From: Veillonella sp. VA139
GTDB lineage: Bacteria > Bacillota > Negativicutes > Veillonellales > Veillonellaceae
Length of the DNA stretch: 48,699 bases
Assembly: GCF_003992005.1 (NCBI RefSeq)
Contig: NZ_RQVL01000017.1
Span: 1 to 48,699, forward strand
Direction of reading: 5' to 3'
The position numbers and the translations under genes are program-made. Under the pieces are notes generated by a model, which made no database searches, was not told the DNA's origin, and worked only from the letters and a program-made list of their open reading frames with translations. Shown in pieces: positions 1-9,410 of the stretch (its first letter is position 1; every line of letters starts with the position of its first letter).

Positions 1-79
1 GACATGGTTGATAGGCCAGGTGTGGAAGTGCTGTAAGGCATGGAGCTGACTGGTACTAATAGATCGAGGGCTTTACTTA
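1..79 (+). rRNA. 23S rRNA, 3' end (partial)
   Basis: The window opens inside the last helix region of 23S rRNA: the stretch around 50-72 (GACTGGTACTAATAGATCGA) is the conserved bacterial 3' end. The exact 3' terminus is estimated from where similarity to the usual closing helix stops. The rest of the gene lies upstream of the window. Confidence 0.9.
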
Positions 80-108
80 AATAAAACTTGTAAGTTAATA
101 TATTATTC

Positions 109-257
<149 letters not shown>

Positions 258-269
258 TTACATTAGCGG

Positions 270-289
270 GGGCTAGCAAATGCTAGCCC
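270..289 (+). other. Perfect hairpin after 5S rRNA
   Basis: GGGCTAGC (270-277), loop AAAT, GCTAGCCC (282-289). It lies 13 nt after the 5S end but has no T-run behind it, so it is not a clean intrinsic terminator. It may be an rRNA processing stem or a weak terminator. Confidence 0.5.
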
Positions 290-322
290 AGCTAAATACC
301 TTGGTTCTGCTACAAGAATCAC

Positions 323-351
323 TTGACAAAGTATCAACTTTACGTTATACT
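323..351 (+). promoter_or_regulatory. Sigma70-type promoter for the tRNA cluster
   Basis: TTGACA (323-328), a 17-nt spacer, TATACT (346-351). The start of transcription would fall near 358, about 11 nt before tRNA-Trp. The tRNAs can therefore be transcribed independently of the rRNA operon. Confidence 0.8.
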
Positions 352-368
352 GATTAAGTCGTAAAGAT

Positions 369-444
369 AGGGGTATAGCTCAATTGGTAGAGTAGCGGTC
401 TCCAAAACCGTTGGTTGTGGGTTCAAGTCCTACTGCCCCTGCCA
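369..444 (+). tRNA. tRNA-Trp (CCA)
   Basis: Acceptor stem AGGGGTA (369-375) pairs with TGCCCCT (434-440); discriminator G441 and an encoded CCA at 442-444. The anticodon loop CTCCAAA gives anticodon CCA. The T arm GGTTCAAGTCC is canonical. Confidence 0.95.
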
Positions 445-458
445 ACTAAATTACATAT

Positions 459-535
459 GACTCAGTAGCTCAGCTGGATAGAGTGTTTGACTACGAATCA
501 AAAGGTCGGGGGTTCGAATCCCTCCTGGGTCACCA
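459..535 (+). tRNA. tRNA-Arg (ACG)
   Basis: Acceptor stem GACTCAG (459-465) pairs with CTGGGTC (525-531); discriminator A532, encoded CCA 533-535. The anticodon stem TTTGA/TCAAA encloses CTACGAA, giving anticodon ACG (read as inosine at the wobble position in bacteria). Confidence 0.95.
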
Positions 536-541
536 TCTTAT

Positions 542-625
542 GCGGGAGTGGCGGAATTGGCAGACGCACCAGACTTAGGATCTGGCGCCATTGGCGTGGG
601 GGTTCAAGTCCCTTCTCCCGCACCA
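542..625 (+). tRNA. tRNA-Leu (TAG)
   Basis: An 84-nt class II tRNA with a long variable arm. Acceptor stem GCGGGAG (542-548), encoded CCA at 623-625. The anticodon stem CCAGA/TCTGG encloses CTTAGGA, giving anticodon TAG. It is the last gene of the cluster and is followed at once by a terminator. Confidence 0.95.
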
Positions 626-636
626 TTTTAGAAGAT

Positions 637-663
637 AAGCGAATAGTTATATTCGCTTTTTTT
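637..663 (+). terminator. Intrinsic terminator of the tRNA cluster
   Basis: AAGCGAATA (637-645), loop GTTA, TATTCGCTT (650-658), running into a T tract to 663. Confidence 0.9.
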
Positions 664-717
664 GTATATGTCTTGTAAAATAATGTTCTTAATATATGTA
701 TTAAAAAGGAGGTTGCT

Positions 718-900
718 ATGAAAGTTACAGATTTAAGCTTTTTAGCATCTGCGATTTCTGGATTACGTGAAACTCGTTGGAACAAAGAAATTTTCAAAGC
801 TTTTTTCTTCGGTCTTACTGTAGGTGGGTATTTAATATATGCAGCCCTTCATTATATTGAAGAATCCACAAATACGGCGATTAAAGAAAACTTAGAATAA
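718..900 (+). CDS. Small membrane protein, 60 aa, unknown function
   Basis: Probably a real gene: it has a strong ribosome-binding site (AAAAAGGAGG, spaced about 6 nt from ATG 718) and sits between two intrinsic terminators as a single-gene unit. The protein has a basic and polar first half followed by one likely transmembrane stretch around residues 27-45 (rich in F, G, L, Y, A) and a short acidic tail. This fits a single-pass inner-membrane small protein. I recognise no family and assign no function. The position between a tRNA cluster and mfd gives no functional clue. Confidence 0.7.
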   Translation: MKVTDLSFLASAISGLRETRWNKEIFKAFFFGLTVGGYLIYAALHYIEESTNTAIKENLE

Positions 901-906
901 TCATAG

Positions 907-935
907 GGGCTATAGATAACTATAGCCCTTTTTCT
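907..935 (+). terminator. Intrinsic terminator
   Basis: GGGCTATAG (907-915), loop ATAA, CTATAGCCC (920-928), then TTTTT. It separates the small membrane protein gene from mfd. Confidence 0.9.
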
Positions 936-1050
936 TGTATTTTTGATATACTTAAATTACTGGATTCTTTTGTTCATGAGGATGATGTAGTATAGTTTAC
1001 TAATGTAGCAAGGACTACAATATCATAATTAATAGGAAAGGAAATGGTAT

Positions 1051-4000
1051 ATGTCGTTGACATATAAACCTATATTAGATATAGAAGGAACAATGAAAGA
1101 TACCATAGATGCCTTTTATAGAAAAGGAGCTACACAAATCTATGGGTTAGGAGGTTCTCAGAAATCGTTTATCTACAGTCAAGCTATGATACACGATAGA
1201 CAACAACAGACTTTGATTGTGACTCATGATAAGGCACACAAAGAAATGTGGGAGCGAGATATACAATGTCTCTTACCAGAAGTTAAGGTATTATCGTATC
1301 CCATTGTGGATAGAGCACTTTCACAGTGGACCGCAAAGAGTTTAGATACGCAGGCAAAGCGTATGGAAGTCTTAGGTAACCTAGCTTTAGGTAAGCCTGT
1401 AATTGTATTGGCTACTGTGGAAGAGGCAAGTCAGTTTGTAGGGGCACCTTCTACGGTGCTAAATCATATGATAACTCTACAGACTGAGCAAGATATAGAT
1501 CAACAACATTTGTTGGAAAAATTAGTGCAAATTGGATATGAACGAGTGGACCAGGTGGAATATCGTGGTCATTTTAGTGTACGTGGAGATATTGTAGATG
1601 TATTCCCTATCCAAAGTGAATCTCCCTATCGCATTGAATTTTTTGGCGATACCATTGATACGATGCGTCAATTTAATGTGGATACACAACGCTCTATGGG
1701 GGACACTGAGGAATGTATGGTGTTACCTATCCATGCAGAGAATGATGAAGAAATATACTCAATTCTTTCCTATTTAGAGCAAGGTCTATTGATTTTGGAT
1801 GAGCCGAAACGGTTAGAAGAAGCCTTAGGGAAGGTTCACAAGGAAGATACCACAAATGAAGAGTTATATATGCTTTGGAAAGAGTGGAAAGCATCTTCTA
1901 AGGCACATACCACTATTTTATTTAGTATGATGCAACGTTCTGCTGGATGGGGGAAAGTGCAAACTATTGGTATGCTGGGGAAATCCATTGCCTCTTATGA
2001 ACGGCAGATTCCTATGCTCATGGATGACATCAAGTTTAATGCTTCTTTAGAGCGACAAATTGTATTGGTGTTGCACAATCAACAACGTCGTGAAGCCATA
2101 GAACATGCGTTAGTAGAGAATAAAATATCCTATGTGCATCGAGAGCACTGGGAATGGACTGCGCCAGCAGTGCTCATTGTGGAGGGCATACTTTCAGAGG
2201 GATTTGAGTTACCTCATTCTAATCTGACGGTCATCATAGAAGGGAATATTTTCGGCTTTCAGAAGAAAAAAATTCGGAAGAAAGTAGAAAAGGGCCAGGA
2301 AATAAAATATTTTACGGATATTAGTGTAGGCGATTATGTTGTACATAGCATCCACGGTATTGGTAAATATCGAGGGCTCAAAACGATTGAGACGGAAGGC
2401 ATTCATCGGGACTATATTGAAATCGATTATGCGGGTACAGATCGGCTATTCTTGCCAGCAGACCATTTGGACCAACTGCAAAAATACATTGGTAATGAAG
2501 GGGTTACACCTAAATTACATAAAATGGGCGGTAAAGAATGGATTAAAACAAAAACAAAAGCTCAAAAATCCATTGATGATTTGGCGGATACATTGGTGGA
2601 ACTCTATGCAAAACGAGAACTTATTGATGGTTATGCATTTTTACCAGACCAACCATGGCAACGTGAGTTTGAAGACCAGTTTCCATATGAAGAAACAGAT
2701 GACCAATTACAAGCTATCCAAGAAATTAAAGAATCAATGGAATCGCCGCGTCCAATGGATAGATTGTTATGCGGTGATGTAGGGTTTGGTAAAACAGAAG
2801 TGGCTATGCGGGCTATGTTCAAAGCTGTCATGAGTGGGAAGCAAGTAGCTATGCTAGTACCAACTACAGTATTATCAGAGCAACATTATAAAACATTCTT
2901 GTACCGGTTTTCACAATTTGGCATACGTGTAGAAGTATTAAATCGATTCCGTTCTGCCAAAGAAAAGAAGGATATCATCAAAGCCGTACAAGATGGACAG
3001 GTAGATATCTTAATCGGCACCCACGCGTTACTTAATAAAAAAATTCAATTCAAAAAGCTAGGTCTGTTAGTTGTGGATGAGGAACAGCGATTCGGGGTAG
3101 CACAAAAAGAAAAGTGGAAACAATGGGCTACGAATATCGATATTTTAACTCTCAGTGCCACACCGATTCCTCGTACCTTGCATATGTCCTTGGTAGGGGT
3201 TCGTGAAATGAGTGTGATCCATACACCGCCAATGGAACGCTTGCCAGTACAAACCTATGTGGTCGAGTTCGACATGCAAGTAGTAACGGAAGCTATCCGC
3301 CGTGAGCTACAACGAGGTGGACAGGTATACTTTGTGTATAACAAGGTACAGTCCATTACCCATATGGAAGAACAGCTGCAACGAGCCATGCCGGACTTAC
3401 GTATTGCGGTGGCACATGGTCAAATGGCAGGGGCTATGATGGAACATGTGATGCAAGACTTTACAGAAGGGCAATATGATGTGCTCTTATGTACGAGCAT
3501 TATTGAAACGGGTTTAGATATTCCGAATGCTAATACCATTATTATTTACGATGCAGATCATTTGGGACTTTCACAGTTGTACCAAATGCGAGGACGAGTA
3601 GGACGGTCCAGCCAGCGGGCATATGCCTATTTCATGTATCGTCCAGATAAGGTTTTGAATGAAAGTGCGGAAAAACGGTTGAAAGCCATCCAAGAATTTA
3701 CTGAATTGGGGGCAGGATTTAAGCTAGCTATGCGAGATATGGAAATTCGAGGAGCCGGCAATTTATTAGGGGCTCAACAGCATGGTAATATTGCTGCCGT
3801 CGGCTTTGCTATGTATGCAGTGATGTTAGAAGAGGCTATCGCCAAAGCACAGAAAAAAGATATGCCAGAACGACCATTGCCAGCGCCAGTAGTGGATGTG
3901 GGCATCGATGCTTTCATTGACAGTGCTTACATTCATGATGAGGCTCGAAAGATTTCTGTGTACCAACGTCTATTGCAAATCGATACAAAAGCTGGTTTAG

Positions 4001-4332
4001 ATGATTTTGTGGATGAATTGATTGACCGTTTTGGGTCGCCGACGAAACCCGTGGAACGTCTTATTAAGTTGGCAGGTATTAAGGAACGTGCTCGTGCATT
4101 AGGTATGAAGAGCGTCATCCGGAAAGATGGAAACATTCTATTCACTTGGCAAGATGAATCGAAAATGGAAGACTGGGATATGGGCGCCATCAGTGAAGAT
4201 ATATGGAAACATATGAAGCATCGTGGATCGAATCCAACGGTATGGGCATATATTTTGCAATCTGGTGATGTAATCCGCCAGGTAGAACAGGTAATGAGTG
4301 AGTTTGAACGGAAACTTCCAAAGGAGAGCTAG
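1051..4332 (+). CDS. mfd: Transcription-repair coupling factor Mfd
   Basis: A DNA translocase that pushes stalled RNA polymerase off DNA lesions and recruits UvrA. 1093 aa, slightly short of the usual 1150. In order: a UvrB-like N-terminal module, a CarD-like RNA-polymerase-interacting domain starting near residue 423 (DYVVHSIHGIGKYRG), a RecG-like superfamily 2 helicase core with Walker A GDVGFGKT near 574-581 and a DEEQ box near 676, motif V/VI around 820-850 (TGLDIPNANT, QMRGRVGR), and the C-terminal TRCF domain. The start ATG has AGGAAAGGA upstream. It is the first gene of an apparent mfd-flippase-mazG-hup operon, an order like the mfd/yabM/yabN region of Bacillus, which supports a Firmicutes-derived host. 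Confidence 0.97.
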   Translation: MSLTYKPILDIEGTMKDTIDAFYRKGATQIYGLGGSQKSFIYSQAMIHDRQQQTLIVTHDKAHKEMWERDIQCLLPEVKVLSYPIVDRALSQWTAKSLDTQAKRMEVLGNLALGKPVIVLATVEEASQFVGAPSTVLNHMITLQTEQDIDQQHLLEKLVQIGYERVDQVEYRGHFSVRGDIVDVFPIQSESPYRIEFFGDTIDTMRQFNVDTQRSMGDTEECMVLPIHAENDEEIYSILSYLEQGLLILDEPKRLEEALGKVHKEDTTNEELYMLWKEWKASSKAHTTILFSMMQRSAGWGKVQTIGMLGKSIASYERQIPMLMDDIKFNASLERQIVLVLHNQQRREAIEHALVENKISYVHREHWEWTAPAVLIVEGILSEGFELPHSNLTVIIEGNIFGFQKKKIRKKVEKGQEIKYFTDISVGDYVVHSIHGIGKYRGLKTIETEGIHRDYIEIDYAGTDRLFLPADHLDQLQKYIGNEGVTPKLHKMGGKEWIKTKTKAQKSIDDLADTLVELYAKRELIDGYAFLPDQPWQREFEDQFPYEETDDQLQAIQEIKESMESPRPMDRLLCGDVGFGKTEVAMRAMFKAVMSGKQVAMLVPTTVLSEQHYKTFLYRFSQFGIRVEVLNRFRSAKEKKDIIKAVQDGQVDILIGTHALLNKKIQFKKLGLLVVDEEQRFGVAQKEKWKQWATNIDILTLSATPIPRTLHMSLVGVREMSVIHTPPMERLPVQTYVVEFDMQVVTEAIRRELQRGGQVYFVYNKVQSITHMEEQLQRAMPDLRIAVAHGQMAGAMMEHVMQDFTEGQYDVLLCTSIIETGLDIPNANTIIIYDADHLGLSQLYQMRGRVGRSSQRAYAYFMYRPDKVLNESAEKRLKAIQEFTELGAGFKLAMRDMEIRGAGNLLGAQQHGNIAAVGFAMYAVMLEEAIAKAQKKDMPERPLPAPVVDVGIDAFIDSAYIHDEARKISVYQRLLQIDTKAGLDDFVDELIDRFGSPTKPVERLIKLAGIKERARALGMKSVIRKDGNILFTWQDESKMEDWDMGAISEDIWKHMKHRGSNPTVWAYILQSGDVIRQVEQVMSEFERKLPKES

Positions 4333-4333
4333 T

Positions 4334-5878
4334 ATGACAGGATTTATGAAAGGAGCTATGATTTTAACCGTAGCAGGGCTACTGGTGAAAGTCATAGGCG
4401 CCATCAGTAAGGTCATCGTAGCCCGCATTTTGGGAGGTGAAGGGGTAGGGCTCTACCAAATGGCCTATTCTCTGTACCAACTCATCATTAGTATTGGCGC
4501 AGCAGGGTTACCAGTGGCAATTTCTATTATGATTGCTCGCAAAGTAGGACAAGAGGACTTTCGAGGAGCACGGCATATCTTCAAGGTCGCATTGACCACC
4601 ATGGGGCTCATGGGAGTATTGCTCAGTATAGGATTTTATGTTGCCATACCCTATGTTATTGATGTGGGACTCATTACAGATAACCGAGCAGAGGGAGCCT
4701 TATTAGCAGTAGCACCTGCCATTGGTATTGTATCCTTGCTAGCGTGCTTTCGGGGATACTTTCAAGGGTTTCAAAATATGCTACCAACAGGCATATCTCA
4801 GGTGTGCGAGCAGTTAGGACGTGTACTGGTCATGGTGGGGGCAGCTATGTATTTCTTGCCACAGGGCATTGAATTGGCGTCTAGCCGTGCTGCCTTATCT
4901 TCTGTCATTGGTGTAGGCTTAGGATTCCTAGTGTTGCTCTATTATTATGGACGAGAACCTAAATTAGAAGGACAACACTATCCCTTAGAATCACGGACAT
5001 CGATTATAAAAGAATTAATTGTGTTGGCCGTTCCTGTGGCGTTGGCAAATATTATGATTCCTCTCATAGGAGCTATTGATTTGTGGTTGGTACCACAACA
5101 GCTGATGCTGTCGGGATATGGTAAAGAAGAGGCGACTACAGCCTTTGGATATTTGACAGGGATGGCTACTTCCCTAATTAGTTTACCTGTCATCGTGACC
5201 ATGTCTCTAGCAACGAGTTTAGTACCTGCTATTTCTAGATTACATAGTGAACGAGATCAGCAAGAAATCCATCATCGTATGGGAACGGCACTACGGATGA
5301 CAAATATTGTGACCATTCCTGCCTTTGTAGGGTTATGTGTATTGGCTACCCCTATTTCTCAGATGATGTTTGATACTCCTCATGCAGGTGGTGCCATTGC
5401 GGTACTCAGTGCTAGCATTTGGTTATTAGGTGTACAACAGGTTACCACAGGTGCTTTGCAGGGCTTAGGACGGACGGCAATCCCTATGTTTACATTGCTA
5501 TTAGGCTCTGTTTTGAAAGTCTTGTTGAACCTCTATCTAACTCCCCAATGGGGTATCGAAGGGGCTGCGTGGGCAACGAATGTAGATTTTGGTATGGCAG
5601 CAGTGGTCAACTTATATATACTGTATCGCAGTACATCGTTCCAAGTATCTTTCATAGAAATAGGAAAAGTACTGTTTTCATCCCTAGCTATGGGGGGCGG
5701 CACAGTGATGGTCTATAATTTCATGAGTACTATCCTATCGAACACGATGAGCGTGGCACTATCTATCGTTCTAGGGATTGTATTCTATGTGTTGGCACTG
5801 GGCATTACGAAGACGATGGATTTGAAAGAGTGTAAAAGCTTGGTGAAACAAGCTATGAAGAAAGGAGGCGCTAAATGA
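4334..5878 (+). CDS. SpoVB/MurJ-like lipid flippase (MOP superfamily)
   Basis: A polytopic inner-membrane protein of 514 aa with about 14 hydrophobic segments, of the polysaccharide biosynthesis / SpoVB-MurJ branch of the MOP flippases. Such proteins move undecaprenyl-linked precursors across the membrane; the likely cargo here is lipid II or a related carrier. The start is placed at 4334 (MTGFMKGAMILTVAGLLVK), because AAGGAG at 4321-4326 is correctly spaced and the N-terminal helix begins there; the longer frame from 4298 would overlap mfd. It begins 1 nt after the mfd stop and shares ATGA with mazG, so translation is probably coupled. In Bacillus the corresponding yabM lies in the same neighbourhood. 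Veillonella does not sporulate, so a peptidoglycan or polysaccharide role is more likely than a spore role. Confidence 0.88.
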   Translation: MTGFMKGAMILTVAGLLVKVIGAISKVIVARILGGEGVGLYQMAYSLYQLIISIGAAGLPVAISIMIARKVGQEDFRGARHIFKVALTTMGLMGVLLSIGFYVAIPYVIDVGLITDNRAEGALLAVAPAIGIVSLLACFRGYFQGFQNMLPTGISQVCEQLGRVLVMVGAAMYFLPQGIELASSRAALSSVIGVGLGFLVLLYYYGREPKLEGQHYPLESRTSIIKELIVLAVPVALANIMIPLIGAIDLWLVPQQLMLSGYGKEEATTAFGYLTGMATSLISLPVIVTMSLATSLVPAISRLHSERDQQEIHHRMGTALRMTNIVTIPAFVGLCVLATPISQMMFDTPHAGGAIAVLSASIWLLGVQQVTTGALQGLGRTAIPMFTLLLGSVLKVLLNLYLTPQWGIEGAAWATNVDFGMAAVVNLYILYRSTSFQVSFIEIGKVLFSSLAMGGGTVMVYNFMSTILSNTMSVALSIVLGIVFYVLALGITKTMDLKECKSLVKQAMKKGGAK

Positions 5879-6678
5879 GTCAAAAAGAAATGAGTTCCTT
5901 TACATTGGATCCATTGGTGGATGTATTAGCTGAATTACGTGGTCCTAAGGGGTGTTCCTGGGACAAATTACAAACCCATAGTTCCTTACGCAGATATTTG
6001 TTAGAAGAAGTGTATGAAACATTAGAAGCTATCGATGAACAAAATGTGGACCATTTACGAGAAGAGTTAGGCGATTTGTTGTTACAAATTGTGTTCCACG
6101 CACGTGTAGCAGAGGAAAATGGACATTTTACCATGCAAGATGTGGTTAATGACATTACGGCAAAAATGGTACGGCGTCATCCCCATGTATTTCAAACCGC
6201 AGATCGAGAAACTGTAGGTGACATATTAGCTACTTGGGAAGAATTGAAAGCAAAAGAAAAAGGTCATGAACGCACATCTATTTTGGATGGAATTTCTCCA
6301 GGCTTACCGGCACTGTTGCGAGCTCAAAAATTGCAAGAAAAAGCAAGTAAAGTAGGCTTTGATTGGCCTACGGAAGAAGGGGTATGGGCGAAGTTTTATG
6401 AAGAAATAGATGAATTTAAACAAGAAATATTCAAAAAAGATATAGAAAAAGCAGAAGAAGAGGGAGGAGATGTACTTTTTTCCTTGATAAATCTGTTTAA
6501 ATGGTATAAAATAGTCGGAGAAAACGCACTACACCGCACGAATACAAAGTTTATACGGCGTTTTTCATACGTAGAACAAGAGGTTCAACGAAGTGGAAAA
6601 AAATGGGAAGATTTTACTCTCGAAGAGCTAGATGAATTTTGGGATGCGGCGAAGGTGAAACTTAACTCGAATGATTAA
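5875..6678 (+). CDS. mazG: MazG nucleoside triphosphate pyrophosphohydrolase
   Basis: All-alpha NTP pyrophosphatase that hydrolyses (d)NTPs to NMP and PPi, a house-cleaning role. 267 aa, matching two-domain MazG. The metal-binding acidic helices are visible: [11 protein letters not shown] near 42-52 and EELGDLLLQ near 62-71 in the first MazG domain, and [11 protein letters not shown] near 200-210 in the second. The RRHPHVF motif near 101-107 is also typical. It overlaps the flippase gene by 4 nt (ATGA), with AAAGGAGGCG as ribosome-binding site. The N-terminal tetrapyrrole methylase domain that is fused to MazG in Bacillus YabN is absent. Confidence 0.95.
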   Translation: MSQKEMSSFTLDPLVDVLAELRGPKGCSWDKLQTHSSLRRYLLEEVYETLEAIDEQNVDHLREELGDLLLQIVFHARVAEENGHFTMQDVVNDITAKMVRRHPHVFQTADRETVGDILATWEELKAKEKGHERTSILDGISPGLPALLRAQKLQEKASKVGFDWPTEEGVWAKFYEEIDEFKQEIFKKDIEKAEEEGGDVLFSLINLFKWYKIVGENALHRTNTKFIRRFSYVEQEVQRSGKKWEDFTLEELDEFWDAAKVKLNSND

Positions 6679-6712
6679 GTTAAAGGATACTATTTTTAAG
6701 GGAGGTTCAATC

Positions 6713-7012
6713 ATGAACAAAACTGAATTAATTGCAAGCGTTGCAGCAAAAGCTGAATTGACAAAAAAAGATGCTGAAAAAGCAGTAAAAGCTTTATTCG
6801 ACACAATCGGCGAAGCATTAGCAAAAGAAGAAAAAGTACAAGTAATCGGTTTCGGTACTTTTGAAGTTCGTACTCGTGCTGAACGTACTGGTCGCAATCC
6901 TCGTACAAAAGAAGAAATGAAAATTCCAGCGTCCAAATCCCCAGCTTTCAAAGCAGGTAAACAATTAAAAGATCTTGTTAATGGACCAGCTGCGCCAGTT
7001 CGCAAAAAATAA
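6713..7012 (+). CDS. hup: HU-family DNA-binding protein
   Basis: 99-aa histone-like protein that bends DNA as a dimer. The start is 6713 ([13 protein letters not shown]), preceded by AAGGGAGG; the 14-residue upstream extension overlaps mazG and is not HU-like. The conserved beta-arm core [18 protein letters not shown] and the following [18 protein letters not shown] are complete. There is a short proline/alanine-rich basic tail (GPAAPVRKK). It starts 34 nt after mazG, may be co-transcribed, and ends at an intrinsic terminator. The codon choice is more uniform than in its neighbours, as expected for a highly expressed gene. Confidence 0.97.
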   Translation: MNKTELIASVAAKAELTKKDAEKAVKALFDTIGEALAKEEKVQVIGFGTFEVRTRAERTGRNPRTKEEMKIPASKSPAFKAGKQLKDLVNGPAAPVRKK

Positions 7013-7038
7013 TTCAGGTCATTCCTAAGAGATGTAAT

Positions 7039-7086
7039 AACGCCACAATTCTAGACCTATATGGTTTGGAATGGTGGCGTTGTTTT
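7039..7086 (+). terminator. Terminator after hup
   Basis: AACGCCAC (7039-7046) pairs with GTGGCGTT (7074-7081); an imperfect inner stem extends it. It is followed by TTTT broken by one G. Confidence 0.7.
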
Positions 7087-7188
7087 GTATCTCTTTTAAT
7101 TTGTGATAAAATAGACGTAATGTAGTTTTGCAATGAATCGTATAGGGGACGGTACATCGGTAGAAGGTAACTGAGGAAAGGAGGTCAC

Positions 7189-8304
7189 ATGGGACAACGT
7201 ATTTTAATCGTATCTGCTTCCATTGGTACAGGTCATACGCAAGCAGCGCTGGCCATACAGGAATATTGGCAACAGAAGGATCCAAGTGCCGTAGTTCACC
7301 ATGTGGACTTCCTCGGAACAGATACATTTTCCTTTGATAATCTATTGAAAGAAACCTATTTCAAGATGCTCGACTTTTTTCCGTTCCTCTATGACATTGT
7401 GTATCGTTGGTCTGGTGGGGAATGGAAAGGGAGCGTAGCCCAAACGGTGGTGTCGTGGATGCTGAAACATCGAATGGAAAAGCTCATCGAAAAGGAGCAA
7501 CCTGATTTGATTGTATGTACCCATCCCTTTCCCTGCGGTGCGGCTAGTGTTTTGAAACGACATCGGAAAATCGATGTACCCATTGTAGCGGTTATGACTG
7601 ACTTTGCGGCCCATCAATTTTGGCGCTATGATGAAATTGATGCGTACCATGTGGCAACGCCATCCATGGTGTACGAAGTGCTAAACATGGGGGTGCCCTT
7701 GGAGAAAATCCATGTGACGGGCATTCCAATTATGCGCCATTTCTTTACACCTTTAGAGGAACCCTATGGTAGCGATCAATGCAAACGGGTGTTGCTCATG
7801 GGTGGTGGACTTGGCTTAGGATGCGTAGAAGAAGCCTTACAGCGGTTAGACCATGTACCGGGCATCGATGAAATCCATGTAGTGGCTGGTTTGAACGATG
7901 GATTGTATAACTCGTTACATCACATGAAAGATTCCTTACGCACACCGATTTCCATTTATGGCTATACTAATGAGATTCCGCAACTGATGCGGAAAGCAAC
8001 GCTACTTGTGACAAAACCAGGTGCCCTAACCTGTATGGAAGGGGTAACGATTGGTGTACCTATGGTATTTTTTAATGCTATTCCTGGACAAGAAGAGGCG
8101 AATGCTGAACTGTTAGAACAAAAAGGTTGTGGCAAGTGGGCACGACATATTGAAAACTTGGATGATGTAGTAGGTGCTTTGTTACAAAACCAAGAACGGT
8201 TACAGGCCATGCATGAAGCTGCCAAGGCTTGGAAAGTTGATGGGGCTGCAGACATTGTAGTTGCTTGTGAAGAGATGATTGCACACAAAATAGAGAATCA
8301 CTGA
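7189..8304 (+). CDS. MGDG-synthase-like GT28 glycosyltransferase (diacylglycerol glycosyltransferase family)
   Basis: 371-aa GT-B enzyme of the MGDG synthase / UgtP / MurG-related group, which transfers a sugar from a UDP donor to a lipid such as diacylglycerol at the membrane. The N-terminus has the family hallmark SASIGTGHTQAALAIQ (about 10-25), the acceptor-side loop. The C-terminal half has GGGLGLG near 204-210 and KPGALTCMEG near 272-281 followed by NAIPGQEEAN, the nucleotide-sugar site. ATG 7189 follows GGAAAGGAGG. It is a single-gene unit with a terminator behind it. The precise sugar and acceptor cannot be read from the sequence; peptidoglycan MurG itself is less likely, because the N-terminal domain is of MGDG type. 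Confidence 0.85.
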   Translation: MGQRILIVSASIGTGHTQAALAIQEYWQQKDPSAVVHHVDFLGTDTFSFDNLLKETYFKMLDFFPFLYDIVYRWSGGEWKGSVAQTVVSWMLKHRMEKLIEKEQPDLIVCTHPFPCGAASVLKRHRKIDVPIVAVMTDFAAHQFWRYDEIDAYHVATPSMVYEVLNMGVPLEKIHVTGIPIMRHFFTPLEEPYGSDQCKRVLLMGGGLGLGCVEEALQRLDHVPGIDEIHVVAGLNDGLYNSLHHMKDSLRTPISIYGYTNEIPQLMRKATLLVTKPGALTCMEGVTIGVPMVFFNAIPGQEEANAELLEQKGCGKWARHIENLDDVVGALLQNQERLQAMHEAAKAWKVDGAADIVVACEEMIAHKIENH

Positions 8305-8375
8305 ATACATTTCAATTGCAATAGGCGACTATGATTACAAGCTAGTCAAGTAAGTGCTATTGTTATCAGGCAAAT

Positions 8376-8424
8376 AAAAAAGGCTGTCACAACATGTATA
8401 TTACATGCTGCGACAGCCTTTTGC
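8376..8424. terminator. Bidirectional terminator
   Basis: AAAAAAGGCTGTC on the left pairs with GACAGCCTTTT on the right through a stem with a central ACATGTATATTACATG loop region. A-run and T-run on both sides let it serve the plus-strand gene ending at 8304 and the minus-strand gene ending at 8429. Confidence 0.9.
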
Positions 8425-8428
8425 TGTA

Positions 8429-8788
8429 TTACTCGCTATAGGAGTCCATTTCAGAATCGTAACGCTCAATATTTTCATGGCGAATATCTTGCAACGTATC
8501 TAGCAGTTCTTCTGCACTTTCCACACGTAGGAACAAGTCTTTCAACTCTTCGCCGTTCGAAAGTGTTACGCTCCATTGAAATGTATCATTATCATCATAC
8601 ACAGAAACAATGACAGGCGTATCCATTGAAACAGGAATGCGGCCATCCTCATCGGAAACAATGGCGTATTGACCATCTTCTTCCTCGCTACCATCAGATA
8701 GTTCGTATAATAGAACATCCCGTTCGTCAACTTCTACAATTTCAAAACCAATATCTTCAAACTCTTGCTGAACCGTGTCAGTGTCCAT
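8429..8788 (-). CDS. DUF1292 family acidic protein
   Basis: 119 aa, strongly acidic, resembling the DUF1292 proteins of Firmicutes (YrzB type), which have no established function. The typical pattern is present: a region of alternating strands with ELSDGSEEEDGQYAIVSDEDG near 32-52 and an FQWSV-type strand later. The start is taken at 8788 (MDTDTVQQEFED), because AAGGAGG lies 7 nt upstream on that strand; the 22-residue upstream extension has no ribosome-binding site. It is a monocistronic gene convergent with the glycosyltransferase gene. Confidence 0.8.
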   Translation of the reverse strand: MDTDTVQQEFEDIGFEIVEVDERDVLLYELSDGSEEEDGQYAIVSDEDGRIPVSMDTPVIVSVYDDNDTFQWSVTLSNGEELKDLFLRVESAEELLDTLQDIRHENIERYDSEMDSYSE

Positions 8789-8918
8789 GACAACCTCCTT
8801 ATAAAATAATGAATAGATTATGTTTATTCTAATCCATGAAAGTGGGCGTGTCAATGGAGGAATGTGTGTTTACAAAGTGATAGATTTTAGATATGATAAT
8901 AAAAAAGGAGGGATTACT

Positions 8919-9410
8919 ATGGAAAAAGTATTAGATGTTGCTAAATATATTATTAGTCGATATGAAGAAGTGGCAGGCGTCACTATTGATGAGTTAAAAT
9001 TACATAAACTTCTTTATTTTGTACAAAGAGAAGCAATAGCTATTACAGGTAATCCTATGTTTAAAGAAGACTTAGAAGGATGGAAGTATGGTCCAGTAAG
9101 TCCAGTAGTACGAAACTACTTTACGGATGATGGCTTATCTTTTGTGGATGAAAAGGAAATAGCAGATGAAAATAAATACATCGTTAATAATATCATTCAT
9201 CAATATGGTGGCTTTGAATCATGGAAGTTGAGCGACTTATCGCATCAAGAGTATTCATGGAAACAGGCCCGTATAGGGGTAGCACCATTAGAAAATGGAA
9301 ATCATATTATAAAAATTGAAGATATTTACAAGGATGCTCAAAAAATTAGACCGTATGACTCAGTATATGATATGTATTATGATGAATTTGAAGATGCGGA
9401 GGGCATGTGA
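8919..9410 (+). CDS. Panacea-domain antitoxin (DUF4065 / SocA-like)
   Basis: 163 aa. The pattern KLHKLLYFVQREAIAITGNPMFKEDLEGWKYGPV near residues 27-60 is the signature of DUF4065, now called Panacea, found in GepA/SocA-like proteins that act as antitoxins to many unrelated toxins. The start 8919 (MEKVLDVAKYI) follows AAAAAAGGAGGG; the longer frame from 8820 is unsupported. The stop codon TGA overlaps the ATG of the next frame by 1 nt, a coupled arrangement typical of a toxin-antitoxin pair. The neutralised protein would be the MazF/PemK-like product of that frame, which is interrupted here. Confidence 0.85.
   Translation: MEKVLDVAKYIISRYEEVAGVTIDELKLHKLLYFVQREAIAITGNPMFKEDLEGWKYGPVSPVVRNYFTDDGLSFVDEKEIADENKYIVNNIIHQYGGFESWKLSDLSHQEYSWKQARIGVAPLENGNHIIKIEDIYKDAQKIRPYDSVYDMYYDEFEDAEGM

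Noticed and set aside
487..678. Open frame of 63 codons across the tRNA-Arg and tRNA-Leu genes
   Set aside because: It overlaps two tRNAs and the terminator, has no ribosome-binding site and its sequence is tRNA-derived.
4298..4333. Upstream start for the flippase gene
   Set aside because: It would overlap mfd by 35 nt; AAGGAG at 4321 is correctly placed for ATG 4334.
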